NCBI GenBank assembly: GCA_003170935.1
Contig: PMYA01000053.1
Coordinates: 1-11,136, forward strand
Reading direction: 5' to 3'
DNA length: 11,136 bases
Source: Methanobacteriota archaeon
GTDB lineage: Archaea > Halobacteriota > Bog-38 > Methanoflorentales > Methanoflorentaceae
The translations under genes were made by a program, and so were the position numbers. This document shows positions 1 through 6,323 of this stretch, piece by piece; position 1 is the stretch's first letter; each line of letters begins with the position of its first letter. The notes under the pieces are model-generated. The model was not told the origin of the DNA and did not search any database. It worked only from the letters and a program-made list of their open reading frames with translations.

Positions 1-23
1 GTTAGGTTCAGCATTCCCGTCAG

Positions 24-125
24 TTGACATCAAAGCTGAGTTTCTTATCTCATTTATCTTGATAACATCTTTTATCTGAGTAAGATATATAAGCTGCCAA
101 GTCAATGTAATTTACGTGAAAGGTC
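24..125 (+). promoter_or_regulatory. Putative archaeal-type promoter and operator of the mrp operon
   Basis: A TATA-like stretch, AAGATATATAAG, lies at 82-93, about 35-40 nt before the first ATG. This suits an archaeal promoter with a short leader. Just upstream, TTATCT occurs three times (45-50, 54-59, 72-77), with starts 9 and 18 bp apart. TTATCTTGATAA at 54-65 is an inverted repeat with 5-bp arms. CTGAGT is repeated at 36-41 and 76-81. A TTGACA-like hexamer at 24-29 has no convincing partner at bacterial -10 spacing. Promoter use is inferred. Confidence 0.45.
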
Positions 126-995
126 ATGGAAACGCGTAATCACGTCGAGACGATTAAACAGTTGCAAGTGCGCCCGGACGTAGTCCGCGGTGCAACGCGA
201 CCAACACACAGCATAATTGTAATGAGTGGGAAGGGTGGCGTTGGCAAGTCAACAATTTCAGCGAATCTTGCGGTGTCGCTTTCGTTAAATGGCTATAACG
301 TTGGGATTTTAGATGCAGATTTGACCAGCCCGAGCGTGCCGCGATTGTTGGGGCTTACTGGAAACATAGAGGTTGAAGAGAACCAGTTGGTTCCAGTATC
401 TTATTCAGACAAGCTCAAAGTGTTATCGACAGGTTTTCTTGTACCATCACCGGATCATGCAATCATTTGGCGGGGTGGCATGAAAATGGGGGCAATTAGA
501 CAGTTCATCAACGAGACTAAATGGGGTGCCCTTGACTTTCTTGTCGTAGATTTGCCCCCAGGGACTGGCGATGAGCCTCTTTCGATCGTACAGGAGCTGC
601 AGCCTGATGGCGCCCTAATAGTGACTACGCCGCAAGAAGTTGCCCTTGTTAGTTCGCGCAAGTCTATTGACTTTGCCCGCAAGGTTGAGGTTCCGATAAT
701 AGGGATTGTAGAAAATATGAGTGGATACACGTGTCCAACTTGTGGGACACAAGTCGCTATCTTTAAGAGCGGTGGTGGAGAGCGATCCGCGAAGGAACTA
801 GACGTCCCGTTTATCGTTCGTATTCCGCTTGATTCTACAATCTGCGAATCGGGCGATAGTGGCAAACCAATTAGCGAAAATGGTGCGACAGCACCATGTG
901 CGTCAGAAAGTTCGAACCTAATCACACAAAGCGTCTTACGTTTTTATGATGCTAAAGAAAAAGTCAAAACTGAAAACGAAGAAGTAATGAGGTGA
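126..995 (+). CDS. mrp: Mrp/NBP35-family P-loop ATPase, Fe-S cluster carrier
   Basis: This is a 289-residue cytosolic ATPase of the Mrp/ApbC/NBP35 family, which bind and pass on [4Fe-4S] clusters. The deviant Walker A GKGGVGKS lies at residues 35-42, the Walker B/switch region DLPPGTGD at 142-149, and the family's CxxC metal site (C203, C206, in GYTCPTCG) near the C-terminus. Length and architecture are normal for a stand-alone Mrp. The ATG at 126 is chosen because no other in-frame start precedes it; an AAAGG stretch lies only 2 nt upstream, unusually close. It is the first gene of a tight operon and ends 5 nt before the likely start of the next. Its neighbours (NifX-type proteins, MinD-ferredoxin ATPases) fit a role in metal-cluster delivery. 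The identity is secure, but the client protein is unknown. Confidence 0.94.
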   Translation: METRNHVETIKQLQVRPDVVRGATRPTHSIIVMSGKGGVGKSTISANLAVSLSLNGYNVGILDADLTSPSVPRLLGLTGNIEVEENQLVPVSYSDKLKVLSTGFLVPSPDHAIIWRGGMKMGAIRQFINETKWGALDFLVVDLPPGTGDEPLSIVQELQPDGALIVTTPQEVALVSSRKSIDFARKVEVPIIGIVENMSGYTCPTCGTQVAIFKSGGGERSAKELDVPFIVRIPLDSTICESGDSGKPISENGATAPCASESSNLITQSVLRFYDAKEKVKTENEEVMR

Positions 996-1000
996 AAAAA

Positions 1001-1387
1001 ATGCCTGGTTTAGATAGAACAGGACCTCTTGGGAACGGTGCTCTAAGTGGTCGGAGAGGTGGGAACTGCGGGAGTGGTATTCCATTGAGAAGGGCCTTTT
1101 ATGGGGATGGACCTATTCGAAGAGGATCTGGAATGGGAGGATTTGGAAGGGGTTTTCGGTGGCAGTACATAGAGACGGGACTGCCACGATGGGTCAGTAC
1201 GCCTGCAATGGATCCGCCCTTGCAAACAGAAGATAAGGCTGCACTTAAAACAGCGCTCGAACTGGAAGTAAAAGCGTTGGAGGAACAGTTGAACGATGTG
1301 AAAGCCTACCTCGAATCGCTAAAACTCGAGACGCGTGATGAAAGCGAAGAGGTCAATTTAGACACGACTTTGGAGCGCAGTGAGTAA
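1001..1387 (+). CDS. DUF5320-type small Gly/Arg-rich protein with C-terminal coiled coil
   Basis: This 128-residue protein begins MPGLDRTGPLGNGALSGR and has a Cys at residue 23. That matches the MPG-D-TGP-G-G opening of the DUF5320 family, whose function is not established. Residues 1-55 are rich in Gly and Arg and probably disordered. Residues about 76-112 are an acidic/leucine heptad-like helix, probably a coiled coil. I place the start at ATG 1001 because AGGTGA at 990-995 is a good ribosome binding site and the family starts with MPG; a GTG at 992 would add three residues. The TAA stop shares its last base with the ATG of the next gene, which indicates translational coupling. Genes of this kind often accompany Mrp and NifX-like genes in anaerobes, so a helper role in cluster handling is an inference from context. 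Confidence 0.8.
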   Translation: MPGLDRTGPLGNGALSGRRGGNCGSGIPLRRAFYGDGPIRRGSGMGGFGRGFRWQYIETGLPRWVSTPAMDPPLQTEDKAALKTALELEVKALEEQLNDVKAYLESLKLETRDESEEVNLDTTLERSE

Positions 1388-1707
1388 TGAAAATAATAAT
1401 CACTGCGCAAGGAAAAGAGTTGACATCGCCCGTAGATCTCCGCTTCGGGCGCTGCGCTTTTTTTATTTTGTGGGACTCAGAAACTCAGCAGCACACAGCG
1501 TATATAAACGAAGCAGCGATGGGTTCGGGAGCAGGTATTGGCAGCGCACAATTCGTTATCGATAAAGGCGCTGAAGTGCTTATAACTCGCGAAATCGGCC
1601 CTAAGGCCGCACAAGTACTACAGAGCGCTGGTGTTGAGGTACATATGACAACGGCTACAACAGTTCAACAAGCAATAGAGTCGTTTAGCAAAGGAGGCAA
1701 AGAATGA
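1387..1707 (+). CDS. NifX/NafY-like dinitrogenase Fe-Mo cofactor family protein (first copy)
   Basis: This 106-residue single-domain protein belongs to the dinitrogenase iron-molybdenum cofactor family (PF02579; the fold of NifX, NafY and the NifB C-terminus). Recognisable features are the N-terminal strand, SPVDLRFGRCAFF at residues about 14-26, GAGIGSAQ near 48-55, and the VLITREIGPKAAQVL segment near 64-78. Small proteins of this fold bind metal clusters or cofactors; most lie outside nitrogen-fixation operons and have no defined substrate. There is no nif structural gene in this window, so a nitrogenase role is not implied. The start codon overlaps the previous stop (TAATG) and the end overlaps the next start (ATGA), so it is translated as part of the operon. 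C23 is the only cysteine and a possible ligand. Confidence 0.88.
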   Translation: MKIIITAQGKELTSPVDLRFGRCAFFILWDSETQQHTAYINEAAMGSGAGIGSAQFVIDKGAEVLITREIGPKAAQVLQSAGVEVHMTTATTVQQAIESFSKGGKE

Positions 1708-2066
1708 GAATCGCCATTGCTACAGAAAACAGGGCAGTATGCCAACACTTTGGACATTGTCCCGAATATACGATATACACGGTTGAGGACAAAGCGATAC
1801 AAAAAACTGAGGTCATCCCAAACCCCGGTCATAGACCAAATTTTCTGCCAGGATACTTACATGAACTAGGAGTTGATGTGATTATAGCTGGCGGTATGGG
1901 ACCGAAAGCGCAGAAGCTCTTTGAAGAGGCAGGCATAGAGGCCATACTTGGCGTAGCAGGGTCAACAGAGCAGGCAGCGGAGCAATACCTCGAAGGAACT
2001 CTGGAAGGCGGTGCGAGCACATGTGAGCACGGCAATATCTTTCATGACCTGTGCACTGACAACTGA
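1704..2066 (+). CDS. NifX/NafY-like Fe-Mo cofactor family protein (second copy, Cys/His tail)
   Basis: This 120-residue member of the same PF02579 family is diverged from its neighbour. The N-terminal motif is CQHFGHC (C13, H15, H18, C19). A GHRPNFLPGYL segment (about 42-52) and AGGMGPKAQKLF (62-73) are typical of the MinD-associated subgroup. It ends in a short tail with C107, H109, H114 and C117, which could form a second metal site. The gene begins in an ATGA overlap with the upstream copy, behind an AGGAGG-like site (AAAGGAGG near 1691), and is followed after 29 nt by the first MinD-ferredoxin gene. Family knowledge supports cluster or metal binding; the actual cofactor cannot be read from the sequence. 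Confidence 0.88.
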   Translation: MRIAIATENRAVCQHFGHCPEYTIYTVEDKAIQKTEVIPNPGHRPNFLPGYLHELGVDVIIAGGMGPKAQKLFEEAGIEAILGVAGSTEQAAEQYLEGTLEGGASTCEHGNIFHDLCTDN

Positions 2067-2095
2067 TTTTCTAACTGATGGGATAAACTCGATCT

Positions 2096-2938
2096 ATGAT
2101 CGTATCAGTCGCGAGTGGCAAGGGTGGCACAGGCAAAACTACTATTGCAGTCAACTTGGCACTTGCGTTGCAACGTGAGAACAACGTTAAATTCTTCGAT
2201 TGTGATGTGGAAGCACCTAACGCTTATTTGTTTTTAAAGCCCCAGATCACACATTCTGAACCAGTTACGACGGGGTGCCCGACTATCGACGGGACCCGAT
2301 GCACGTTTTGTGGAAAGTGCGCTGAAGTATGTGCGTTCCACGCGCTTGTTGTTTTAAAGGAGCGCGTATTGCTGTATCCTGAGCTCTGTCACGACTGTGG
2401 TGGATGCAAACTCTTTTGCCCGCAGAATGCAATTGGCAAAAAAGAGCGCAAAATTGGAATTATCGAGACAGGTTTCGCGGGCAATATCGCGTTTTTTCAA
2501 GGACGCTTAACTCCTGGAGAACCTTTTTCGACGCCTGTTATCCGGGCGCTCAAGCGCATGGTATCAAACGATGCAATCGTTATTTTAGATGCACCGCCAG
2601 GCACTTCGTGTCCCGTTGTTACAACGCTCGAGGGAAGTGATTTTTGTCTGCTCGTGACAGAGCCTACTCCTTATGGGTTACATGATCTGTCCCTTGCTGT
2701 TGAACTAGTGCAGAAGCTCGAGATTCGAGCTGGCGTTGTGGTCAATAGGGCGGATATTGGTGATGATAAAGTGGATGCTTATTGTGCAAAAAAAGGACTG
2801 CCGGTGTTGATGAGACTTCCTTATGACAAAGAGCTTGCAATAAAGTACGCGCAAGGTGTGTCGGCGGTCGGCGTGCTCCCTGAATATCAACAGAAATTTT
2901 TTCAGCTCTACCAAGACATCAATGAGCTAGCGCGATGA
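2096..2938 (+). CDS. MinD-superfamily ATPase with inserted 2[4Fe-4S] ferredoxin domain (first)
   Basis: This is a 280-residue cytosolic P-loop ATPase. The deviant Walker A GKGGTGKTT is at residues 9-17 and the switch II DAPPGTSCP at 165-173. A bacterial-type ferredoxin domain is inserted at about 60-112, with two complete CxxCxxCxxxC sets (C69, C72, C75, C79 and C98, C101, C104, C108). This MinD-with-ferredoxin architecture occurs in anaerobes next to Mrp and NifX-like genes. It is thought to act in Fe-S or metal-cluster handling rather than in cell division. All catalytic and cluster residues are present. The ATG at 2096 has only a weak GATGGGA-like site about 12 nt upstream. A second paralogue follows after 44 nt, and the two probably work as a pair. 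Confidence 0.9.
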   Translation: MIVSVASGKGGTGKTTIAVNLALALQRENNVKFFDCDVEAPNAYLFLKPQITHSEPVTTGCPTIDGTRCTFCGKCAEVCAFHALVVLKERVLLYPELCHDCGGCKLFCPQNAIGKKERKIGIIETGFAGNIAFFQGRLTPGEPFSTPVIRALKRMVSNDAIVILDAPPGTSCPVVTTLEGSDFCLLVTEPTPYGLHDLSLAVELVQKLEIRAGVVVNRADIGDDKVDAYCAKKGLPVLMRLPYDKELAIKYAQGVSAVGVLPEYQQKFFQLYQDINELAR

Positions 2939-2939
2939 T

Positions 2940-2957
2940 GCTCAACTAGTTGTGAGC
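2940..2957 (+). other. Small intercistronic hairpin between the two MinD-ferredoxin genes
   Basis: GCTCA at 2940-2944 pairs with TGAGC at 2953-2957 around an 8-nt loop (ACTAGTTG). It lies directly after the upstream stop codon, in the 44-nt gap. There is no U-run, so it is not a terminator. It could be an mRNA processing or stability element, or chance. Confidence 0.25.
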
Positions 2958-2982
2958 AGATAAGTGAAAAAATAGAGGCGAC

Positions 2983-3846
2983 GTGAAGACTCTGACTATT
3001 ATAAGCGGGAAAGGTGGCACAGGAAAAACATCCATTGTAGGATCATTTGCGTCACTAGCAAAGAATGCAGTTTTTGCTGATTGTGACGTCGATGCAGCTG
3101 ACTTGAGCCTTATTACGGATGCACGGATCAAAACGGTACAAGAATTTAAAGCTTCCCAGAAGGCTCGCATTGACGTTGCGAAATGTATTCAATGCGGTGA
3201 TTGTGAGGACGCTTGCCGTTTCAACGCTATACAAAATTGCAAGGTAGATCATTTTTTGTGTGAAGGGTGCAGGGTTTGTTCGCTGGTTTGTCCACAAGGG
3301 GCAATAAGCATGGAGGACGTGTGTTCTGGCCAGCTATTTGTCTCAGACACGCCTTACGGGCCTCTCGTTCATGCAAGGCTTGAACCGGGTGAGGAGAATT
3401 CAGGCAAGCTTGTTACGCTCGTTCGGCAAACGGCAGAGCAGATCGCACGTGATCAAGGTTTCGAGTACATTATCGTCGACGGCCCTCCTGGCATCGGGTG
3501 TCCTGTAATTGCATCTCTTACAGGTGCAACAGCTAGCCTCATAGTAACAGAGCCAACCCTCTCAGCAATAAGTGACTTAAAAAGGGTGCTATCAGTATGC
3601 AATCACTTCAAAGTTCCTGCATTTGTGTGTGTAAATCGTTGTGATTTATACCAAGAAAATGTGAGGCGAATTACGGAATTTTGCCAGCAGGAGGGCGTGG
3701 AAATTTTGGGGATGATTCCGTACGATCTGAACGTCGTACGAGCTCTCGTACGGGGAAAGCCGGTAGTTTGTTACACAGAGTCAGCCGCGTCACAACAAAT
3801 CACAAAGCTTTGGGGTCGACTAGCTGAGAGAGTAACGCTGCTGTAA
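2983..3846 (+). CDS. MinD-superfamily ATPase with inserted 2[4Fe-4S] ferredoxin domain (second)
   Basis: This 287-residue paralogue of the preceding gene has the same domain order. Walker A GKGGTGKTS is at residues 9-17. The ferredoxin insert at about 60-108 carries C68, C71, C74, C78 and C93, C96, C99, C103. The switch II DGPPGIGCP is at 166-174. It starts at GTG 2983, four nt after a GAGG element at 2975-2978; no in-frame ATG lies close by. The linker between Walker A and the ferredoxin domain and the C-terminal half differ strongly from the first copy, so the pair is ancient rather than a recent duplication. Tandem genes of this type suggest a heterodimer, in line with MinD-family ATPases dimerising around ATP. 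The product is assigned to the family with high confidence; its client is unknown. Confidence 0.9.
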   Translation: MKTLTIISGKGGTGKTSIVGSFASLAKNAVFADCDVDAADLSLITDARIKTVQEFKASQKARIDVAKCIQCGDCEDACRFNAIQNCKVDHFLCEGCRVCSLVCPQGAISMEDVCSGQLFVSDTPYGPLVHARLEPGEENSGKLVTLVRQTAEQIARDQGFEYIIVDGPPGIGCPVIASLTGATASLIVTEPTLSAISDLKRVLSVCNHFKVPAFVCVNRCDLYQENVRRITEFCQQEGVEILGMIPYDLNVVRALVRGKPVVCYTESAASQQITKLWGRLAERVTLL

Positions 3847-3879
3847 CATAAATCTCTCAGCATAAATCTCATTTGAATA
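3847..3879 (+). promoter_or_regulatory. Tandem 10-bp repeats and possible leaderless promoter of the CDF gene
   Basis: CATAAATCTC occurs twice in direct orientation, at 3847-3856 and 3861-3870 (period 14 bp), filling most of the gap before the CDF start at 3880. No Shine-Dalgarno element is visible. The first copy lies about 25-33 nt before the ATG, where an archaeal TATA box would sit for a leaderless transcript. Paired copies could also be a regulator site. Both readings are inference. Confidence 0.35.
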
Positions 3880-5094
3880 ATGCATCGATTTTCTTTCGCG
3901 AGCTCCAGCGGTATTACCGTCAGCGTCGTCGCTATTGTTGTCAATATCTTGCTAATGGCAAGCAAAATGGCAGCAGGCATCCTATTTGGCAGTGCGGGTT
4001 TAGTTGCAGACGGCGTTCACTCCTTAACAGACATATTTGGGTCCGCAGCGGTTTTAATTGGGTTGCGCGTTTCACTTCGCCCTGCTGACGTCGAGCACCC
4101 ATACGGCCACTCAAAAGCGGAGTCAATAGCTGAGCTTGTCGTAGCATTTATCATTATCTCAACAGGTTTTCTCATAATATACGAGTCAGCTTCAGCTCTG
4201 TTCGCCCAACGTGTGGCATCTGAGTTGTTTATCGGTATCGTTGTTGCGAGCGTGTCAGTTGTTGCAGCTTGGTTTTTGTCTCTATACAAAAAACGCGTCG
4301 GAATGAGAATTAAGTCAAGCGCTCTTATCGCTGAATCAAAACATTCCATTACCGACGCTTTCTCATCTATAGCAGTCATCTTTGGTCTCGTTTTAACGGG
4401 TCTTGGCTATTGGTATATGGATCCAATAATAGGTATTCTGATCTCACTTCTTATCATCAATATGGGTGTGCGCGTTGCTAAGTCATCCGTGGATACGCTC
4501 ATGGATAGAGAAGGCTCTTTTGAGTTAACAGAGCAAATTCGAAACATCATACAAGGCGTGCCTGAAGTAAAGCAAGTAAATTACGTGCATGCAAGAGGAA
4601 GTTGGAGTTATAAAATAGCTGACGTGTCCATATCGGTGCGTCGTAGAACTACTGCGGAAGAGCTTTCAAACATACAGGGAAAAATCGAAGCCGATGTTTT
4701 TGAAGATGTTCCAGAGGTTCATCGGGTCAACGTTTCGGTTAGCACTCATACGGATGTCTTGACCATCGCCGTAAGCTCAACTGGTGTTGGTCTAGAAGCT
4801 ACGATTGCCGATGATTTGGGGATGTGTGAGTATTTTGTAATTGTACGATTTGAAGAAGATCGCATAGATATTGTCGGCTCGTTTGAAAATCTGTTTAAGG
4901 AGGTTGAACGAAAAAAGGGCGCTCAAATTGCCGACTTCATGCTTCTGCATGAAGTCGACATAGTCATTACGGGCCATGCAGGGGAGGGTGTGGTGCAGTG
5001 GTTGAGAGGGTATGGAATAGACGTTACGATAATTGCCGATTCGACCTATAGTGTCAGAGATGCTATAAAAGCGGCACAGTTAACCACGTCATAG
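3880..5094 (+). CDS. Cation diffusion facilitator with C-terminal NifX-like domain (fusion)
   Basis: This 404-residue membrane protein fuses two families. Residues 1 to about 290 are a CDF exporter with six membrane segments (roughly 12-34, 38-62, 84-104, 116-135, 148-170, 178-198). The metal-site motifs are HSLTD in helix 2 (H47, D51; also D44) and HSITD in helix 5 (H155, D159). The conserved loop HPYGHSK is at 73-79, and a cytoplasmic dimerisation domain follows to about 290. The HD-HD site resembles zinc-type CDF proteins more than the DD-HD type, but Fe, Mn or Co cannot be excluded. Residues about 292-400 match the dinitrogenase Fe-Mo cofactor fold of the two small proteins upstream (VLTIAVSS, DLGMCEYFVI, VDIVITGHAGEGVV, SVRDAIKAA). 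The fused domain probably sits in the cytoplasm, where it could sense or deliver a metal or cluster. It is the last gene of the operon, 33 nt after the MinD-type gene. Confidence 0.92.
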   Translation: MHRFSFASSSGITVSVVAIVVNILLMASKMAAGILFGSAGLVADGVHSLTDIFGSAAVLIGLRVSLRPADVEHPYGHSKAESIAELVVAFIIISTGFLIIYESASALFAQRVASELFIGIVVASVSVVAAWFLSLYKKRVGMRIKSSALIAESKHSITDAFSSIAVIFGLVLTGLGYWYMDPIIGILISLLIINMGVRVAKSSVDTLMDREGSFELTEQIRNIIQGVPEVKQVNYVHARGSWSYKIADVSISVRRRTTAEELSNIQGKIEADVFEDVPEVHRVNVSVSTHTDVLTIAVSSTGVGLEATIADDLGMCEYFVIVRFEEDRIDIVGSFENLFKEVERKKGAQIADFMLLHEVDIVITGHAGEGVVQWLRGYGIDVTIIADSTYSVRDAIKAAQLTTS

Positions 5095-5096
5095 TT

Positions 5097-5300
5097 ATGA
5101 TTGTGCGTTGGAACACAGACATCTCAGAGCACCTTGGTCGCCTCTTGGGGCTGGGTGACCTTTACCACAAGGAAGTGCAAAGCTTCATTCAAGAATTTAG
5201 TTCCTATGAACTGCGAAGGGTCGTATAGGTTTGATGCACCTTCGAGATGTCCGAGATGCAAATCAGCTACGATGTCGAGCCGTGGCGTGACTATGATTGA
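5097..5300 (+). pseudogene. Short coding remnant interrupted by two stop codons
   Basis: From ATG 5097, two nt after the CDF stop, a frame reads 43 residues beginning MIVRWNTDISEHLG and including DLYHKEVQSFIQEF. It stops at TAG 5226 and again at TGA 5232. The same frame then continues with a plausible acidic stretch (EMSEMQISYDVEPWRDYD) to TGA 5298-5300. Resumption of a protein-like sequence in one frame suggests nonsense mutations in a former gene of about 67 codons. A genuine 43-residue small protein (5097-5228) is the alternative. I do not recognise the family. Confidence 0.35.
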
Positions 5301-5312
5301 TTCCCAAGCCTT

Positions 5313-5966
5313 ATGACACACATTCATCTGCCGGATGGAGTGTTTTCGCTCCAGTGGGTGATCGTCTGGTGGGCGCTCGCGTTGATCGTGATCGCCATAG
5401 CGCTCCTCATCGCACGTCGCCAGAATATCGCCACCCAGCGGCTCGCCACTGCAGGATTGCTCGCTGCCGCATCGTTTGCCATATTTCAGGTGAACATCCC
5501 GTTCGCTGGCGGGGTGCATATGAGCCTCACCCCGCTCATCGGCATTCTTGTCGGCCCCGCGATCGGGTCGCTGATCGTGTTGATAGTCAATATTCTCAGC
5601 GCCGCGATCGGCCATGGAGGGTGGGGGCTGATCGGAGCAAACACCCTTGTGAACGTCAGCGAGGTCGCGAGCGCGTATTACCTCTTCTATTATGCGACCC
5701 GCCGTTTTGAGCTCTTTACCCGCGGAGCGGTCGCGGCGTTTGGCGGGTTGCTCGTCGGAAACGTCCTGTCGGTACTCATCATCGTGATTTCGGGAATACA
5801 GGGGAGCGCCCTTTCGGGAAGTGCGTTGCTCGTGTTCACACTCCAAGTTCCTCTCTTAAACCTAGTCGTGGCCGTGGGCGAAGCGATTTTGACAGGATTT
5901 GTTGTGGAGTATTTGGGCAAGGTGCGCCTTGATTTGCTCGCCTTACGAGACGTTGGCAGTGATTGA
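5313..5966 (+). CDS. cbiM: CbiM-type ECF cobalt/nickel transporter substrate-binding subunit
   Basis: This 217-residue polytopic membrane protein of the CbiM/NikM family is the substrate-specific subunit of energy-coupling-factor transporters for Co2+ or Ni2+. The N-terminus MTHIHLPDGVF carries the metal-binding His cluster expected close to the first residue (H3, H5). Other signatures are GGVHMSLTP at 66-73, GPAIGSLIVLIVN at 81-93, GHGGWGLIGANTLVN at 100-114, and a final conserved helix with VAVGEAILTGFVVEYL. Length is normal. No clear ribosome binding site precedes the ATG; the start is fixed by the conserved N-terminus. A small two-helix gene follows after 1 nt. Codon use and G+C are visibly higher than in the upstream operon (hand count 39/60 at 5521-5580, against 22/60 at 4141-4200), so this pair probably has a different history. 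Co versus Ni cannot be decided. Confidence 0.9.
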   Translation: MTHIHLPDGVFSLQWVIVWWALALIVIAIALLIARRQNIATQRLATAGLLAAASFAIFQVNIPFAGGVHMSLTPLIGILVGPAIGSLIVLIVNILSAAIGHGGWGLIGANTLVNVSEVASAYYLFYYATRRFELFTRGAVAAFGGLLVGNVLSVLIIVISGIQGSALSGSALLVFTLQVPLLNLVVAVGEAILTGFVVEYLGKVRLDLLALRDVGSD

Positions 5967-5967
5967 T

Positions 5968-6207
5968 ATGAAGTGGCAATATCTCGTATTGGCGGCCGTC
6001 TTCATCAGCGCGGTGGTGGTCTCTCTCTGGACAGCCACGCGAGTCGACATGCACGACATAGAACGAGGACTAACCAATATCTCTGAGAATGAGCATGAGG
6101 GCGTCATTGAAGGGGGGAACGCCCCATTGTATATTGCAATAGTCGTAATACTGGTTTTCATCGCCATCGCTGGGTTTATTTTGGCAAAATATCGAGGATG
6201 GATGTGA
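5968..6207 (+). CDS. Small two-helix membrane protein, CbiN/NikN-like partner of CbiM
   Basis: This 79-residue protein starts at ATG 5968, one nt after the cbiM stop. It has two hydrophobic segments, residues about 4-23 (YLVLAAVFISAVVVSLWTAT) and 53-73 (LYIAIVVILVFIAIAGFILA), separated by a charged extracytoplasmic-looking loop with several Asp, Glu and His. That layout and position match CbiN/NikN, the small subunits that CbiM/NikM need for metal loading. Similarity is by topology and context; I see no diagnostic sequence motif. The expected next genes, a CbiQ-type membrane subunit and CbiO-type ATPase, are absent, and the DNA downstream is degenerate. The pair either works with energising subunits encoded elsewhere or is what remains of a broken operon. 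Confidence 0.7.
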   Translation: MKWQYLVLAAVFISAVVVSLWTATRVDMHDIERGLTNISENEHEGVIEGGNAPLYIAIVVILVFIAIAGFILAKYRGWM

Positions 6208-6217
6208 GTCAACAAAG

Positions 6218-6307
6218 CAGAGGCAATAAAAGGCAACGACGCATACACATCTTGCAGATCATCCTCGTTGGGTGATGAAAGCGAAATAGCCTTCAACCTC
6301 TGTTTTT
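6218..6307 (+). ncRNA. Possible structured RNA or terminator-like leader
   Basis: Three nested stems can be drawn by hand. CAGAGG (6218-6223) pairs with CCTCTG (6297-6302). AAGGC (6230-6234) pairs with GCCTT (6289-6293). An inner hairpin forms from TCATC (6259-6263) and GATGA (6274-6278). A run of five T follows at 6303-6307. It lies between the cbiN-like stop and a strong GGGAGG site for the next frame. It matches no RNA family that I recognise, and chance pairing cannot be excluded. Confidence 0.3.
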
Positions 6308-6323
6308 AGGGAGGATTTCACTT

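Noticed and set aside
126..2066. Nitrogen-fixation gene cluster, suggested by NifX-like domains
   Set aside because: No nifH, nifD, nifK, nifE, nifN or radical-SAM NifB is present, and NifX-fold proteins with MinD-ferredoxin ATPases are widespread in organisms that do not fix nitrogen.
2096..3846. Cell-division MinD or ParA pair
   Set aside because: The inserted double [4Fe-4S] ferredoxin domain and the lack of MinC/MinE neighbours place these in the Fe-S-associated MinD subgroup.
5124..5846. Long open minus-strand frame (240 codons) opposite cbiM
   Set aside because: Its sequence is charged and low in hydrophobics with no recognisable domain, and it mirrors the GC-rich cbiM gene, whose motifs are clear. 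It is an antisense shadow.
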